Positions 8,145-16,748 of a stretch of 64,000 bases of DNA are shown here, one piece after another. Source of the DNA: Meiothermus granaticius NBRC 107808 (lineage in GTDB: Bacteria; Deinococcota; Deinococci; Deinococcales; Thermaceae). The notes under the pieces were generated by a model that was not told the DNA's origin, searched no databases, and was given only the letters and a program-made list of their open reading frames with translations. The position numbers were made by a program, and so were the translations under genes. Numbering within the stretch: the first letter of the stretch is position 1; each line of letters starts with the position of its first letter. The stretch lies in NCBI RefSeq assembly GCF_003574355.1, contig NZ_QWLB01000009.1:1-64000 (forward strand), read 5' to 3'.

Positions 8145-9173
8145 CTAGCGGCGTGGCAGGGGGAAGACTTCTCGAGTCCACCGGGCAATCAACCGCTGGC
8201 GCAGATCGGGGTTGCCAAACTTCTTAGCATCGTAGTTGATCAGCTTGAAGTCCTTGGGGTCGGGGATGCCCTCAATGAGGGGGGTCTTGGTGTTGGACGG
8301 CAGTGAGAAAATGCCTGCCTGGAAGCCCACCTGCTGGCCCGCAGGCGAGACCGCCCAGTCCATGAAAGCCTGACCGTTGGCCTTGTTCTTGGCCCCGCGC
8401 ACCAGGCTCAGGCCGCCGATCTCATAGCCGGTGCCTTCGCAAGGGGCCACAATCTCGATGGGGAAGCCCTGCTTCTTGAACTCCACCAGATCGTGCATGA
8501 ACTGAATCCCGATGCCAATCTCGCCCCGCCCAAGGGCGATGCGTGGGGCCACCCCCGAACGGGTGTACTCGGCCACGTTGCGGTGGTAGCTTTTCATCAG
8601 ATTGAAAGCCTCATCCTCGCCAAAGATCTGGACCAAGGTGGCGATCTGGGTATAAGCCGTACCTGAGGTGTTGGGGTTGGAAACCTGGATCAGTCCACGG
8701 TAGGCCGGGTTGGCCAGGTCTTTCCAGCAGCGGGGGATGGGTGCACCCCGGTCTTGCAAGACCTTGGGATTGATGCCAAAACCTAAAATCCCCTGATAGA
8801 GGGGGATGTAAGTAGTACCGATGGCGGCCTTCATAACCGGTGAAAGGTCGTTGTAGGCCTTGACGCGGTACCACTCGGTAATGGCATCTTTGAAGGCTTC
8901 GTAGTGGGGATCGCCGGTGCCACCAAACCACACATCAAAAGTGGGGTTGGCCTGTTCGGCCCGCAGGCGGGCTAGGGCCTCGTTGGTGGAAACGCTGACG
9001 ATACGCACATCAATGCCGGTAGCCTGCTTGAAGGCCGGGCCCAGGGCCTCACACCAGTTCTGGGTGACGCTACAAATCACGTTGACTACGCGCTGTTGGG
9101 CCAAGCCCGTGCTCATCGTCAGGAGCAGAGCTACAAGAACCCACCAGCGGACATTCCGCTTCCATATAGCCAT
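8145..9173 (-). CDS. Periplasmic ABC substrate-binding protein (FbpA/AfuA-like)
   Basis: A 342-residue secreted protein. It has a signal peptide of about 25 residues (basic NVRWWVLVALLLTMSTGLA, then AQQ) and a class-D type binding fold. Conserved stretches include FDVWFGGTGDPHYEA, LYQGILGFGINPKVL and GIGIQFMHDLVEF. Two cysteines near the mature N-terminus may form a disulfide. The start has a strong GAGGAGG 7 nt upstream. It is the first gene of the importer operon. By architecture the substrate is likely Fe(III) or a small organic acid or phosphonate, and the sequence does not settle it. Confidence 0.85.
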   Translation of the reverse strand: MAIWKRNVRWWVLVALLLTMSTGLAQQRVVNVICSVTQNWCEALGPAFKQATGIDVRIVSVSTNEALARLRAEQANPTFDVWFGGTGDPHYEAFKDAITEWYRVKAYNDLSPVMKAAIGTTYIPLYQGILGFGINPKVLQDRGAPIPRCWKDLANPAYRGLIQVSNPNTSGTAYTQIATLVQIFGEDEAFNLMKSYHRNVAEYTRSGVAPRIALGRGEIGIGIQFMHDLVEFKKQGFPIEIVAPCEGTGYEIGGLSLVRGAKNKANGQAFMDWAVSPAGQQVGFQAGIFSLPSNTKTPLIEGIPDPKDFKLINYDAKKFGNPDLRQRLIARWTREVFPLPRR

Positions 9174-9259
9174 ATTTGAGCCTCCTCGGCTGAATCATAT
9201 GGCTTGTCAGAGAAATGTCAAGATTCAACCTCGAGCGCGAACCGTCCAAGGCTTCTCCC

Positions 9260-9496
9260 CATCTAGCCCGGCTGATGCGCTGGGTACACCTGGTTCCAGA
9301 GCCCCGAGAAGCTCCGGATTCTCTGGACAAAGAGCCTCTGAAGGCATACTTCAAGGCCCTTCCTGAGAAGGACCGCCCGGTGCTCGAGGCGGCCCTGCAA
9401 GCCCAAGCTCAGGTGCTGCTCACCGGTGACCTGCGTCACTTTGGGCCCATGATGGGCCGGACAGATCTGCCCCTCCTGGTGCTGAGCCCCAGTAAC
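9260..9496 (+). pseudogene. 3' remnant of a PIN-domain protein
   Basis: In one frame the sequence reads ALPEKDRPVLEAALQAQAQV then LLTGDLRHFGPMMGR and LPLLVLSP. This is the C-terminal half of a PIN nuclease, with the KDRPVL and TGD(L/K)RHFG motifs. The N-terminal half, with the first catalytic Asp, is missing. The frame then reads on into the antisense of the kinase gene. No antitoxin is seen beside it. Confidence 0.55.
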
Positions 9497-9501
9497 CGGC
9501 A

Positions 9502-10806
9502 TCACCCCAAAGGCAGGGCAAACCCCACCCGGGCCCCGCCCTCCGCCCGGTTTTGCGCCCAGACCCGCCCCCCGTGCCAGCGCACTACCGCCGCCACCAG
9601 GGCCAGCCCCAGACCGCTCCCCTCGCTCGCATGAGGGCCCTGACGGAAGCGCTCGAAGAGCCCTTCGGTTGGCCCTTGCACACCGGGCCCGGTGTCCCAG
9701 ACCTCGAGGCAACCCAAGCTCCCCTCGCGCCAGACCCGCACCCCCACCCGGCCTGCGGGGGTGAACTTGAGGGCGTTCTCCAGAAGGGCCTGCAGGGCGG
9801 CTCTCAAAGCGGTGGGGTCGGCCTGTACCCGGAGGGGTTCGGGGGGCAGCTCGAGGGTCAGGGCCAGCCCTTTGCGCTCAAAGAGGGGACGCAGCCCCTC
9901 GGCGCTGTCAAAGGCCAGGGCGTCGAGCTCGAGGGGCTCCGGGCGCAAGCCCCCGGCCTCGGCCCGCGAAAGCAGCAGGAGCTTCTCCACCAGCTCGCGC
10001 AGGTCCTCCGCCCCCCGGCGGGCCTCCTGCACGGGGGGGCTCGGTGGCATCTGCTCGAGCCGCCCCAGCAGCACCGTCAGGGGGGTACGCAGGGCGTGGG
10101 AAGCGTCCTGGCTGAAGCGGCGCTCCCGCTCGATTACGGTCTGCAGGGCTTCCAGCAGCCGGTTGACCGCCCGGGAGAGCCGCCACAGCTCGTCGTGGCT
10201 TTTGGGTTCGGGTAGCCGGGCCTGCCAGTTGTGCTGCTCGGCCAGGCGCAGGGCCGAACGGGTCAGGCGGTCGGCGGGGGCCAGGGCCCGGGTGTTCAGG
10301 AGATAGCCCAGCCCAAAGGCCAGCAGCACCGCGCCGGGCAGCAGCAGCCACAGCAGGGAATCCAGCGAGCGCAGGGCCTCGTTCACCGAGGTGAGCGGCA
10401 GGGCGGCCAGCAGGTAGAGTCCGGGCCCTACCGGGGCGCCCAGCAGCCGGTGCCCCTCGAGGGTGAAGTATCCCTCGCGGGCCTGGGCCAGGCGGCGCAA
10501 CAGGCTGGGCTCGGGCAGGCGGCCCAGCGCGTCCTGCACGCCGCCTGAGCCGGTCAGGATCAGGGTCAGCTCGGGCAGCAGCCGGGGGAGCACCTCCAGG
10601 CTCTGGTCGGGCAGCAGGCGCACGTCCCCCTCCAGCGGGTCTCGGCCCACCAGGGGGCGGGCCAGGCTCAGGGCCCTGCTCAACTCGCGGTCCAGCCCGG
10701 CCAGAAGGCGCTGCTCCAACCCGACGCGCAGCCAGAGCCCCGCAGCCCCCACCACCAGGCCCACCAGCAGAGCCGAGAACAGGGTCAGGCGCAGGCGGAG
10801 GCTCAT
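9502..10806 (-). CDS. Sensor histidine kinase
   Basis: A 434-residue two-component kinase. It has an N-terminal TM helix (about 8-28), a short periplasmic sensor, a second TM helix (about 150-170) and a HAMP-like linker. The H-box is ASHALRTPLTVLLGR, and the ATP domain carries N (LLENALKFTPAG), G1 (DTGPGV) and G2 (GSGLGLALV) boxes. I chose the ATG at 10806, which overlaps the regulator stop by 4 bp (ATGA); the much longer open frame to 11466 is only antisense to the regulator. It forms an operon with the PepSY protein and OmpR regulator. The kinase at 62955 is a clear paralogue. Confidence 0.9.
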   Translation of the reverse strand: MSLRLRLTLFSALLVGLVVGAAGLWLRVGLEQRLLAGLDRELSRALSLARPLVGRDPLEGDVRLLPDQSLEVLPRLLPELTLILTGSGGVQDALGRLPEPSLLRRLAQAREGYFTLEGHRLLGAPVGPGLYLLAALPLTSVNEALRSLDSLLWLLLPGAVLLAFGLGYLLNTRALAPADRLTRSALRLAEQHNWQARLPEPKSHDELWRLSRAVNRLLEALQTVIERERRFSQDASHALRTPLTVLLGRLEQMPPSPPVQEARRGAEDLRELVEKLLLLSRAEAGGLRPEPLELDALAFDSAEGLRPLFERKGLALTLELPPEPLRVQADPTALRAALQALLENALKFTPAGRVGVRVWREGSLGCLEVWDTGPGVQGPTEGLFERFRQGPHASEGSGLGLALVAAVVRWHGGRVWAQNRAEGGARVGFALPLG

Positions 10807-11459
10807 CCCCGAAAACGATACCCCAGGTTGCGTACGGTCTCGATGGCATCGTCGGCCAGCTTGCGCCGCAGGTAGCGCACATAGGTGTCCACCGTGCGCG
10901 GTTCGATGCTGGCCTCGCCGGGCCAGCACTTTTCCAGCAGCACTTCCCGGGGGTAGTACCCCTCCGGGTGTAGGGCCAGAAACTCCAGTAGGGCGAACTC
11001 CCGCCCGGAAAGCGGCACCGGTCGGCCCTCCCACCAGGCCCGGCGCAGCTCGAGGTCGAGCTCGAGCCGCCCCACCCCCAGCCGGTTGCGGGCCTCCCCC
11101 TTGGAGCGGCGCAGCAGGGCCCGCACCCGCGCCAGCAGCTCCCCGGTATGGAAAGGCTTGACCACATAATCGTCGGCACCGGCCTCGAGGCCGGCGATGC
11201 GGGCTTCGGGGGCATCCCGCGCGGTGAGGATCAGCACCGGGAGCTTCCGGCCCGCCCCGCGCAGCCGCTGCAGCAGGGCCAGCCCGTCCCCATCGGGCAG
11301 GCCCAGGTCGAGCACCAGCAGGTCGTAGGGAAAGCCCTCCAGCAGGCCCCAGGCCTCCTGGGCCAGGGTGGCCGTATCCACCGCCCAGCCCTGGGTTGTT
11401 AGCACCTCCTGCACCAGAGCGGCCAGGCGGGGGTTGTCCTCCAGCAGCAGAATTCGCAT
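10803..11459 (-). CDS. OmpR-family response regulator
   Basis: A 218-residue protein. The receiver domain has the acidic pair ED near the start (LLLEDNPRL), the phospho-accepting Asp in LLVLDLGLPDGDGL (about residue 51), and the conserved Lys in DDYVVKPF. A winged-helix effector (SGREFALLEFLALHPEGYYPREVLLEKCW to VRNLGYRFRG) follows. It starts 3 bp after the PepSY gene and overlaps the kinase by 4 bp, so the three genes are co-expressed. Confidence 0.92.
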   Translation of the reverse strand: MRILLLEDNPRLAALVQEVLTTQGWAVDTATLAQEAWGLLEGFPYDLLVLDLGLPDGDGLALLQRLRGAGRKLPVLILTARDAPEARIAGLEAGADDYVVKPFHTGELLARVRALLRRSKGEARNRLGVGRLELDLELRRAWWEGRPVPLSGREFALLEFLALHPEGYYPREVLLEKCWPGEASIEPRTVDTYVRYLRRKLADDAIETVRNLGYRFRG

Positions 11460-11462
11460 GGC

Positions 11463-11918
11463 TCAACGGTTCATGATCCGCAGCACCTGCCCGGTCCGGG
11501 CGTCCAGCCAGACCTCTTGTCCGGCCCCCTTGACCTCCCAGATCAGGCGGCCCTCTTTGAGTTTGAGCTCGAGCTCCTCCAGCGAAGGCACCAGGCTTTG
11601 GGCCAGGGCCAGGGCCCGGCGGAAGGGCAGGTGGGGCTGCCGGGTGTGGGGGGGGGCGGGGCGGGCCCGCAGGTAGGTCACCTGTCCGTTCTGCGTATCC
11701 ACCCAGACCTCAAACCCGCCCAGGCGGATCTCCCATACCTGTAGGGCCTCCCTGGGCTTTCGCTTGAACTCGGCTTTGTAGGGCTCCAGGGGCAGGCTCA
11801 GGTAGCGCTGGGCCAGCAGCACGGCCTGCTCGAGGCCAATCCTCCCCTCCAGTAGGGTGGAGGGGAGGGGCTGGGCCAGCACGGCCCCGAGCAGGAGGAG
11901 TGCTGCGAGTGAGGGCAT
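11463..11918 (-). CDS. Secreted PepSY-domain protein
   Basis: A 151-residue protein with a short signal peptide (LAALLLLGAVLAQ) and two PepSY-like repeats. Each has the W-E-V...V-W-(L/V)D...T/N-G-Q-V pattern (residues about 60-80 and 125-148). PepSY proteins sit outside the membrane and often modulate a protease or a partner sensor. Its place as first gene of a PepSY/regulator/kinase operon, a common arrangement, suggests it tunes the kinase downstream. Confidence 0.7.
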   Translation of the reverse strand: MPSLAALLLLGAVLAQPLPSTLLEGRIGLEQAVLLAQRYLSLPLEPYKAEFKRKPREALQVWEIRLGGFEVWVDTQNGQVTYLRARPAPPHTRQPHLPFRRALALAQSLVPSLEELELKLKEGRLIWEVKGAGQEVWLDARTGQVLRIMNR

Positions 11919-11942
11919 GCGTCCAGTTTAGCCCAGGGGTTC

Positions 11943-12500
11943 TCAGAACCCCCGGTCGGCCTTGATGATATCCAGCCCGGCCTCCGCCAGCATGCGGGCA
12001 ACCTCGGGTTGGCTGGTCTGAAACCCTTTGGCCGCACTGAGCAGGTTGCGGACGGCGGGGTTGTTGTTGCGGTAGTAGGCCAGCTCGGCCTCGAGGCGCT
12101 GGACTCTCTGCTGGGCCCGCTGGGCCTGGTAGGCCTGCTTGGCGCTGCGGTCAGGGGTGGAAGGCTCCCTCTTGGAGCGGCCATAGGTTTGTCCGTTGAG
12201 GAGGAGCGTGGCCTGGTAAACCTTTTTGGCCGCGTCGGCCCGCTCCCTGGCGGCGAAGTACCGTTGGGCCTGCAGGTCGCTCTGGGCCTGGGTCAAAAGC
12301 GCATCCCCCTGCGAAAGCCAGGCCGGGATGTTGCTCAGGCGAAGGCCCTCCAGATAGCTCTTGGTGGCCTGGGCCTTGGCGACCCCCTGGGTGGCCTGCT
12401 GCACCAGACGCTGCTGGGTAGGGCTCTGGGTCGGGGTGGGGGGTGGGGTCTGAGCCAGGGCCAGACCCAAGACCAGGGGCATCCACAGTAGCTGTTTCAT
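11943..12500 (-). CDS. Secreted helical protein of unknown function
   Basis: A 185-residue product. A signal peptide (LLWMPLVLGLALAQ) is followed by a Pro/Thr/Gln-rich linker and a long Ala/Gln/Arg-rich helical region, with a predicted coiled coil at about 120-150 (AQRAQQRVQRLEAELAYYR). I recognise no family. It is probably periplasmic or envelope-associated. I chose the ATG at 12500 because the signal peptide begins there. It lies 24 bp upstream of the PepSY gene on the same strand and could head that operon. Confidence 0.6.
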   Translation of the reverse strand: MKQLLWMPLVLGLALAQTPPPTPTQSPTQQRLVQQATQGVAKAQATKSYLEGLRLSNIPAWLSQGDALLTQAQSDLQAQRYFAARERADAAKKVYQATLLLNGQTYGRSKREPSTPDRSAKQAYQAQRAQQRVQRLEAELAYYRNNNPAVRNLLSAAKGFQTSQPEVARMLAEAGLDIIKADRGF

Positions 12501-12578
12501 GTTCGGTTCTCCTTTGGCCTTAGGCCGAGCGCAGGGTAGCAGGCCAATGTGGGAAGGAGGTTGAGGGCAATCCTCCGG

Positions 12579-12584
12579 TACAAT
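12579..12584 (+). promoter_or_regulatory. -10 box of a leaderless promoter for the MtfA-like gene
   Basis: TACAAT ends 6 nt before the ATG at 12591, which places transcription start at or near the start codon. No ribosome-binding site can fit in between. No convincing -35 hexamer is seen at the usual spacing. Confidence 0.45.
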
Positions 12585-12590
12585 GCAGGT

Positions 12591-13364
12591 ATGTTCAGCC
12601 TCAAGGAGTGGCAGCGAGAGCACCTGCGCCGGCAACCTTTCCCGGCGGAGTGGGTGCCAATTCTGGAGCGCAACGTGGCGCATTACCACCACCTGAGCCC
12701 CCTGGAGCAGCAGGCCTTGCAGGGCCACGTGCAGGTGTTTCTGCACGAGAAGCCCTTTGAAGGGTGCGGGGGCCTGGAGATCACCGATGAAATTCGGGTG
12801 ACCATCGCCGCAGAAGCCTGTTTGCTCCTGCTGGGCGGGGCCAGCGACGGCTTCCCGCACTGCAACCGGGTTCTGGTCTACCCCGGCGCTTTTGTGTCCA
12901 CGGTGACGCGGGCTTTGCCGGGGGGTGTGCTGGCCAAGGGCGAGTTGGTTCGGCTGGGGGAGTCCTGGGGCTGGGGCAACGTGGTGCTTTCCTGGGACGA
13001 TGCCCTCAAAGGGGCGCGGGCCCTGGCCGGGGCGCACAGCGTGGTGCTGCACGAGTTTGCCCACCAGATCGACGAAGAGAACGGGGCCGCCGATGGGGTT
13101 CCCCGCCTGCGGGGCTCGAGGGGGGTCTACGCCACCTGGGCCAGCGTGATGCGGCAGGCCTTTGAGCAGCTGTCCCAGGAAAAGGCCCATCCTTCCTTTT
13201 CCAAAGAGGTGCTCGACACCTACGGGGCCACCAACCCGGCGGAGTTTTTTGCGGTGGCCAGCGAGACTTTTTTCGAGCGCCCCCAAGCGCTTCTGGCTCA
13301 GCACCCCCAGGTGTACGCGCAGCTGAAGGACTTTTATCGGCTCGACCCACTGGCCTGGCGATAG
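12591..13364 (+). CDS. mtfA: MtfA-family zinc peptidase
   Basis: A 257-residue protein with the zincin motif HEFAHQIDEENG at about residues 155-166. A further Glu in NPAEFFAVASETFFERP (about 218-234) would complete the zinc site. The N-terminus (RQPFPAEWVPILERN) and the EEIRVTIAAEACLL-like segment are typical of MtfA/DUF980 proteins. In E. coli, MtfA is a cytosolic aminopeptidase that binds Mlc. The start at 12591 fits the family length. Confidence 0.85.
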   Translation: MFSLKEWQREHLRRQPFPAEWVPILERNVAHYHHLSPLEQQALQGHVQVFLHEKPFEGCGGLEITDEIRVTIAAEACLLLLGGASDGFPHCNRVLVYPGAFVSTVTRALPGGVLAKGELVRLGESWGWGNVVLSWDDALKGARALAGAHSVVLHEFAHQIDEENGAADGVPRLRGSRGVYATWASVMRQAFEQLSQEKAHPSFSKEVLDTYGATNPAEFFAVASETFFERPQALLAQHPQVYAQLKDFYRLDPLAWR

Positions 13365-13446
13365 GGTCCTTGAGTGGCGGGGGCTTTTGCAAACCCCCAA
13401 CCTGCCCGTGTTGGGCTATCCCTTACCTGCGCGACCTGGAGGAGGT

Positions 13447-14637
13447 TTAGGCCTCCTCGATGGGGATCACGAGCGCATCGAGTGCGCGTGGATAGTTGGT
13501 GAGCCACTCGACCCCCTGTGCGGTGATGAGCACCGTGTCCGAGTGGCGGAAGCCCCCCAGGCCCGGCACATAGAGGCCGGGCTCGACGCTCAGCACCATT
13601 CCGGGCTCGAGCACGGCGGTCTCCCCGATGTCTAGGAAGGGGCTCTCGTGAATGCGCTGCCCCAGGCTATGGCCCACGTGGTGCCGCCAGTGCTCGGTCA
13701 GGTCCTCCCGCTCACAGTAGGCCCGCACGGCCCGGTCAACCCCGGCGCAGGTTCGCCCGGGGCCCAGGTGCTCCAGCGCCAGGTCCTGCAGTGCCAGCAT
13801 GTGCTGGAAATAGCGGCGCTGCTCTGGAGTGGGTTCGCCGAGAAACATGGTGCGCTCCAGTTCGCTCAAATAGCCCCACACCCCGGCACTGGCCCCGGTG
13901 ACCAGGTTGTCCCCAGGCTGAAAGGCCGCGTTGATGTTGATGGCGTGTGGCAGGGCGCTGTTGGGCCCGATCTGGCCACGGTAGAGGGCCACCGCCCCGT
14001 TAATCCAGCGGTTATGGCTTCGAAATCCCGGCCCCAACGCCGCCTGCATGGCCTGGGTGGCCTCACGGGTGGCCCGCGCCTCGACCTCTCCCTCGGTGAG
14101 CCCAGGGCGGGTGTAGCGCTGCAGCAAGCGGTGGGCGTGCGCAGCCCAGCGGGCACTCTCCCGGATGAGGGAGAGCTCGTGCGGGGATTTCAGGGCCATC
14201 TGGTGGTCGAGTGCGGTGGAGACCCGCCGCACCGATACCCCCTCGCTGAGGGCGGGGCCGGAGTAGCCCATGACCGGAGGGTAGCCATCGTGATCCACCC
14301 CCACGGGGCCGGGCGCTAGGCCCAAGCGCTGCAGGTGCTCGTGCAGGAGCTGGAGGGGGTGACGCTCGCCCGGAAACTCGGGGTACGAGCACACCTCTTC
14401 GGCTTGGCCGGTCTCGCGGGCGTGCTCGTGCTCGAGGCGGGGCACAAAGAGCACCCGCTGGCCCTCGCGGGTGATGATGAGGGCCACGGGCCGTTCGGTG
14501 GGGATGAAGACGAAGCCCGAGTAATACTGGATGAACTGGTCGTCAAAGAGCACCAAGCCCCTGAGGTCAGGCCCGGCGAACTCGAAGGCTTGCCGGGCTC
14601 GCTGGGCCCGCTCGCTGGGGGGGATGGGGCCGATCAT
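13447..14637 (-). CDS. M24-family peptidase/creatinase-like protein with altered metal ligands
   Basis: A 396-residue protein with a creatinase N-terminal domain and a C-terminal pita-bread domain. The usual ligand set is only partly kept. The first Asp (V-D-x-G) is replaced in LVTGASAG, and the second (S-D-x-T-R-T) reads SELERT. The His (HHVGHSLG) and first Glu (SVEPGLY) are present, while the last Glu position reads GFRHSDT. Metal-free creatinase also lacks the site, so this may be a hydrolase without two metals. It overlaps the proline iminopeptidase gene by 4 bp and ends the peptide operon. Confidence 0.8.
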   Translation of the reverse strand: MIGPIPPSERAQRARQAFEFAGPDLRGLVLFDDQFIQYYSGFVFIPTERPVALIITREGQRVLFVPRLEHEHARETGQAEEVCSYPEFPGERHPLQLLHEHLQRLGLAPGPVGVDHDGYPPVMGYSGPALSEGVSVRRVSTALDHQMALKSPHELSLIRESARWAAHAHRLLQRYTRPGLTEGEVEARATREATQAMQAALGPGFRSHNRWINGAVALYRGQIGPNSALPHAININAAFQPGDNLVTGASAGVWGYLSELERTMFLGEPTPEQRRYFQHMLALQDLALEHLGPGRTCAGVDRAVRAYCEREDLTEHWRHHVGHSLGQRIHESPFLDIGETAVLEPGMVLSVEPGLYVPGLGGFRHSDTVLITAQGVEWLTNYPRALDALVIPIEEA

Positions 14638-15479
14638 GGGCGCTCCGGGACGAGGTGACGCCTCAGGAAGTCCCGCACCGTCTGAAGGTATCTCTCCCGC
14701 TCCTCGATCTGCGGTGAGTGGCCGCTCTCTTCAAAGACCACCAGCTCGCTGTTGGGAAGGAGCCGGTGCAGCTCCTGGCTGGCCTCGAGCGGGGTAATCC
14801 AGTCGTGCCGACCCACCGTGACCAACGCCGGGACCCTGACCTCGCCCAGGCGTCCGGTAAGGTCGTAGTGAGGCTGGTTGCGGCTAAAGGCCCAGTTGTG
14901 GGTCTGGTAGCGAAAGGGGATCGCGGCCAGCCGCCGGGCCTCCTCCGCAGGGTCGCGTTGGACGGTGTAGAGCGGCTGGATCATGGCAAAGCTCTGGCGG
15001 AAATCCTCGTCCGAGGTCATCTGCCCATTAAAGAGGCGGTCCAGGCGCTCCAAATCCATAGGGAAGCCGCTCGATAATGCCCGCTGCTTGGAGGTGTGCT
15101 GGTACTTATGGCTGGCTGCGGTATCGCGCAGGATGAGGGCGTGGAGCTGCTCCGGGTGGCGCAGGGCGTACTCCAGGGCGATAAAGCCGCCATAGGAGCC
15201 TCCCAGCAGCACGATTTTTCCCAACCCTAGAGCCTGCCGCAGCCCCTCGAGGTCCGCCACGAACTGCTCGTGGGAGTACGGCTCCCGACCCTCCGACTCG
15301 CCGTTGCCCCGCTGGTCGTAGCTGATTAGGCGAAAGGTATCGGTGAGGGGTTGAAATGCAGCCCAATCCCCCTTGCGGCTACCCATCCCCGGCCCACCGT
15401 GGAGGGTTACAAAGGGGGTCTTGTCGCCCCCCGAGTCCTCATAGACCAGCTTGACCCCATTGACTTCGATCGTTGGCAT
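14634..15479 (-). CDS. pip: Proline iminopeptidase (alpha/beta hydrolase)
   Basis: A 281-residue S33-family protein. HGGPGMG forms the oxyanion loop (about residues 27-33), DQRGNGES is the usual strand-4 motif, and GGSYGG holds the nucleophilic Ser (about 104). A C-terminal Asp (GRHDWITP) and His (ESGHSPQIE) complete the triad. It releases N-terminal proline from peptides. An AAGGAG lies just before the ATG at 15479. It is translationally coupled to the M24 gene, so both probably work on imported proline-containing peptides. Confidence 0.85.
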   Translation of the reverse strand: MPTIEVNGVKLVYEDSGGDKTPFVTLHGGPGMGSRKGDWAAFQPLTDTFRLISYDQRGNGESEGREPYSHEQFVADLEGLRQALGLGKIVLLGGSYGGFIALEYALRHPEQLHALILRDTAASHKYQHTSKQRALSSGFPMDLERLDRLFNGQMTSDEDFRQSFAMIQPLYTVQRDPAEEARRLAAIPFRYQTHNWAFSRNQPHYDLTGRLGEVRVPALVTVGRHDWITPLEASQELHRLLPNSELVVFEESGHSPQIEERERYLQTVRDFLRRHLVPERP

Positions 15480-15545
15480 TGCGGCTCCTTGGGCATCTGC
15501 CCGGCTTTATCTTCGTTTCTCTAGATGGGCGGCTGCGGATACTCC

Positions 15546-16748
15546 CTACTTGTACCAGACCTCCTGGAGCACCCGCAGGATGTTGCCCCCCACCACCTTG
15601 GCGATGTCGCTGTCGCTATAGCCGTGCTTGACCAGCCAACGCACGATGTTGGGGAAGGCTTCAGCCGGGCTTTCCAGCCCATCTACCCACTCCACCTGGG
15701 GATACTCCAGGGTGCCCCGGCTGGCGGCAATGGAGAGGGCCTCGGAGAGGGTGTGGTGCAGGCCCACGTGATCGCCGAAGAGCACGTCCGGGCCGAAGGC
15801 GACATGGTCAATGCCCACCAGGTTCACGCAGTACTCGAAGTGCTCCATGAAGCTTTCGATGGAGTGACGGGGGGTCTTGCGGGTGATGGTGGTGTGGGGC
15901 GCGGCCTCGATGCCGATAACCCCGCCCTTGGCAGCGCAGGCTTGGATCACCTCATCGGGCTTTAGGCGGTTGGAGTTCCACAGGGCCCTGGCCCCCGCAT
16001 GGGTGATGAAGACCGGCTTCTCGCTGACCTCAATGGTGTCCATGGAGGTGCGGTCGCCGGAGTGGGAGATGTCGATGGCGATCCCCAGCTTGTTCATCCG
16101 CTGGACCGCCTTGCGACCAAACACCGTGAGTCCCCCATCGTTGGGCTCGCGCAACCCCCCGCCGAGCTGGTTGCCCTCGCTGTAGGCGATCCCCAAGCAG
16201 CGCACCCCCAGGCCGTAGAGGATGTCCAGGCGGTCCAGCTCGTTCTCGATCATGGCCGCCCCTTCGAGCGAGACCACGAAAGCGATCTGGCCGTTTTGCT
16301 TGGCCCGCAGGATGTCCTCGGTGCGGGTAGCCAGCACCACCATATCCTGGTGGGCGATGTCCGAAAGGCGCATGCCGAGGTCGTAGATGATGTCATCCCA
16401 CTTCCAGCCCCCTCTAGAGGTGATCATCGCGGTGCCGTTCATGAGGTTGTCGAAGACGCAGTCCAGACCGCTCACGCTCAGGCCTTCGTAGCCGGTCCAG
16501 TCCCGCCCCTGGCGACGGAACTCGAAGAACTCCGAGAGGTTCTCGGGGGCTATGAAGCAGTGGTCGTGCAAAGAGATGATGGGGTGCTCCTGGAAGATCC
16601 GCCGAACCCGCTCCTCCTGCTCCGGGCTGAGCTCTACCCTCCGGCTCGGCACCCGGTTCAGCTCCTTGGCCAGCTTGAAGGGCTTGTAGTCAAGGCCGGG
16701 CTCGAGGTACTGAAAGGACTTGTATCCGTCATAGCGTTTACTCTGCAT
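15546..16748 (-). CDS. M19-family (renal-type) dipeptidase
   Basis: A 400-residue peptidase with the M19 metal-site landmarks. These are HDH near residue 69-71 (usually HxD), the bridging Glu in VSLEGAAMI, the His in IDISHSGD, and the His in FITHAGARAL. Family members are zinc dipeptidases that often accept D-amino acids at the C-terminal position. The H-x-H in place of H-x-D may change the metal site. I chose the ATG at 16748, which overlaps the upstream stop by 11 bp. Confidence 0.82.
   Translation of the reverse strand: MQSKRYDGYKSFQYLEPGLDYKPFKLAKELNRVPSRRVELSPEQEERVRRIFQEHPIISLHDHCFIAPENLSEFFEFRRQGRDWTGYEGLSVSGLDCVFDNLMNGTAMITSRGGWKWDDIIYDLGMRLSDIAHQDMVVLATRTEDILRAKQNGQIAFVVSLEGAAMIENELDRLDILYGLGVRCLGIAYSEGNQLGGGLREPNDGGLTVFGRKAVQRMNKLGIAIDISHSGDRTSMDTIEVSEKPVFITHAGARALWNSNRLKPDEVIQACAAKGGVIGIEAAPHTTITRKTPRHSIESFMEHFEYCVNLVGIDHVAFGPDVLFGDHVGLHHTLSEALSIAASRGTLEYPQVEWVDGLESPAEAFPNIVRWLVKHGYSDSDIAKVVGGNILRVLQEVWYK

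Noticed and set aside
9502-11466. A single 654-codon minus-strand frame
   Set aside because: Its first 220 codons are a wrong-frame reading of the OmpR regulator. Only the part from the ATG at 10806 is the kinase.
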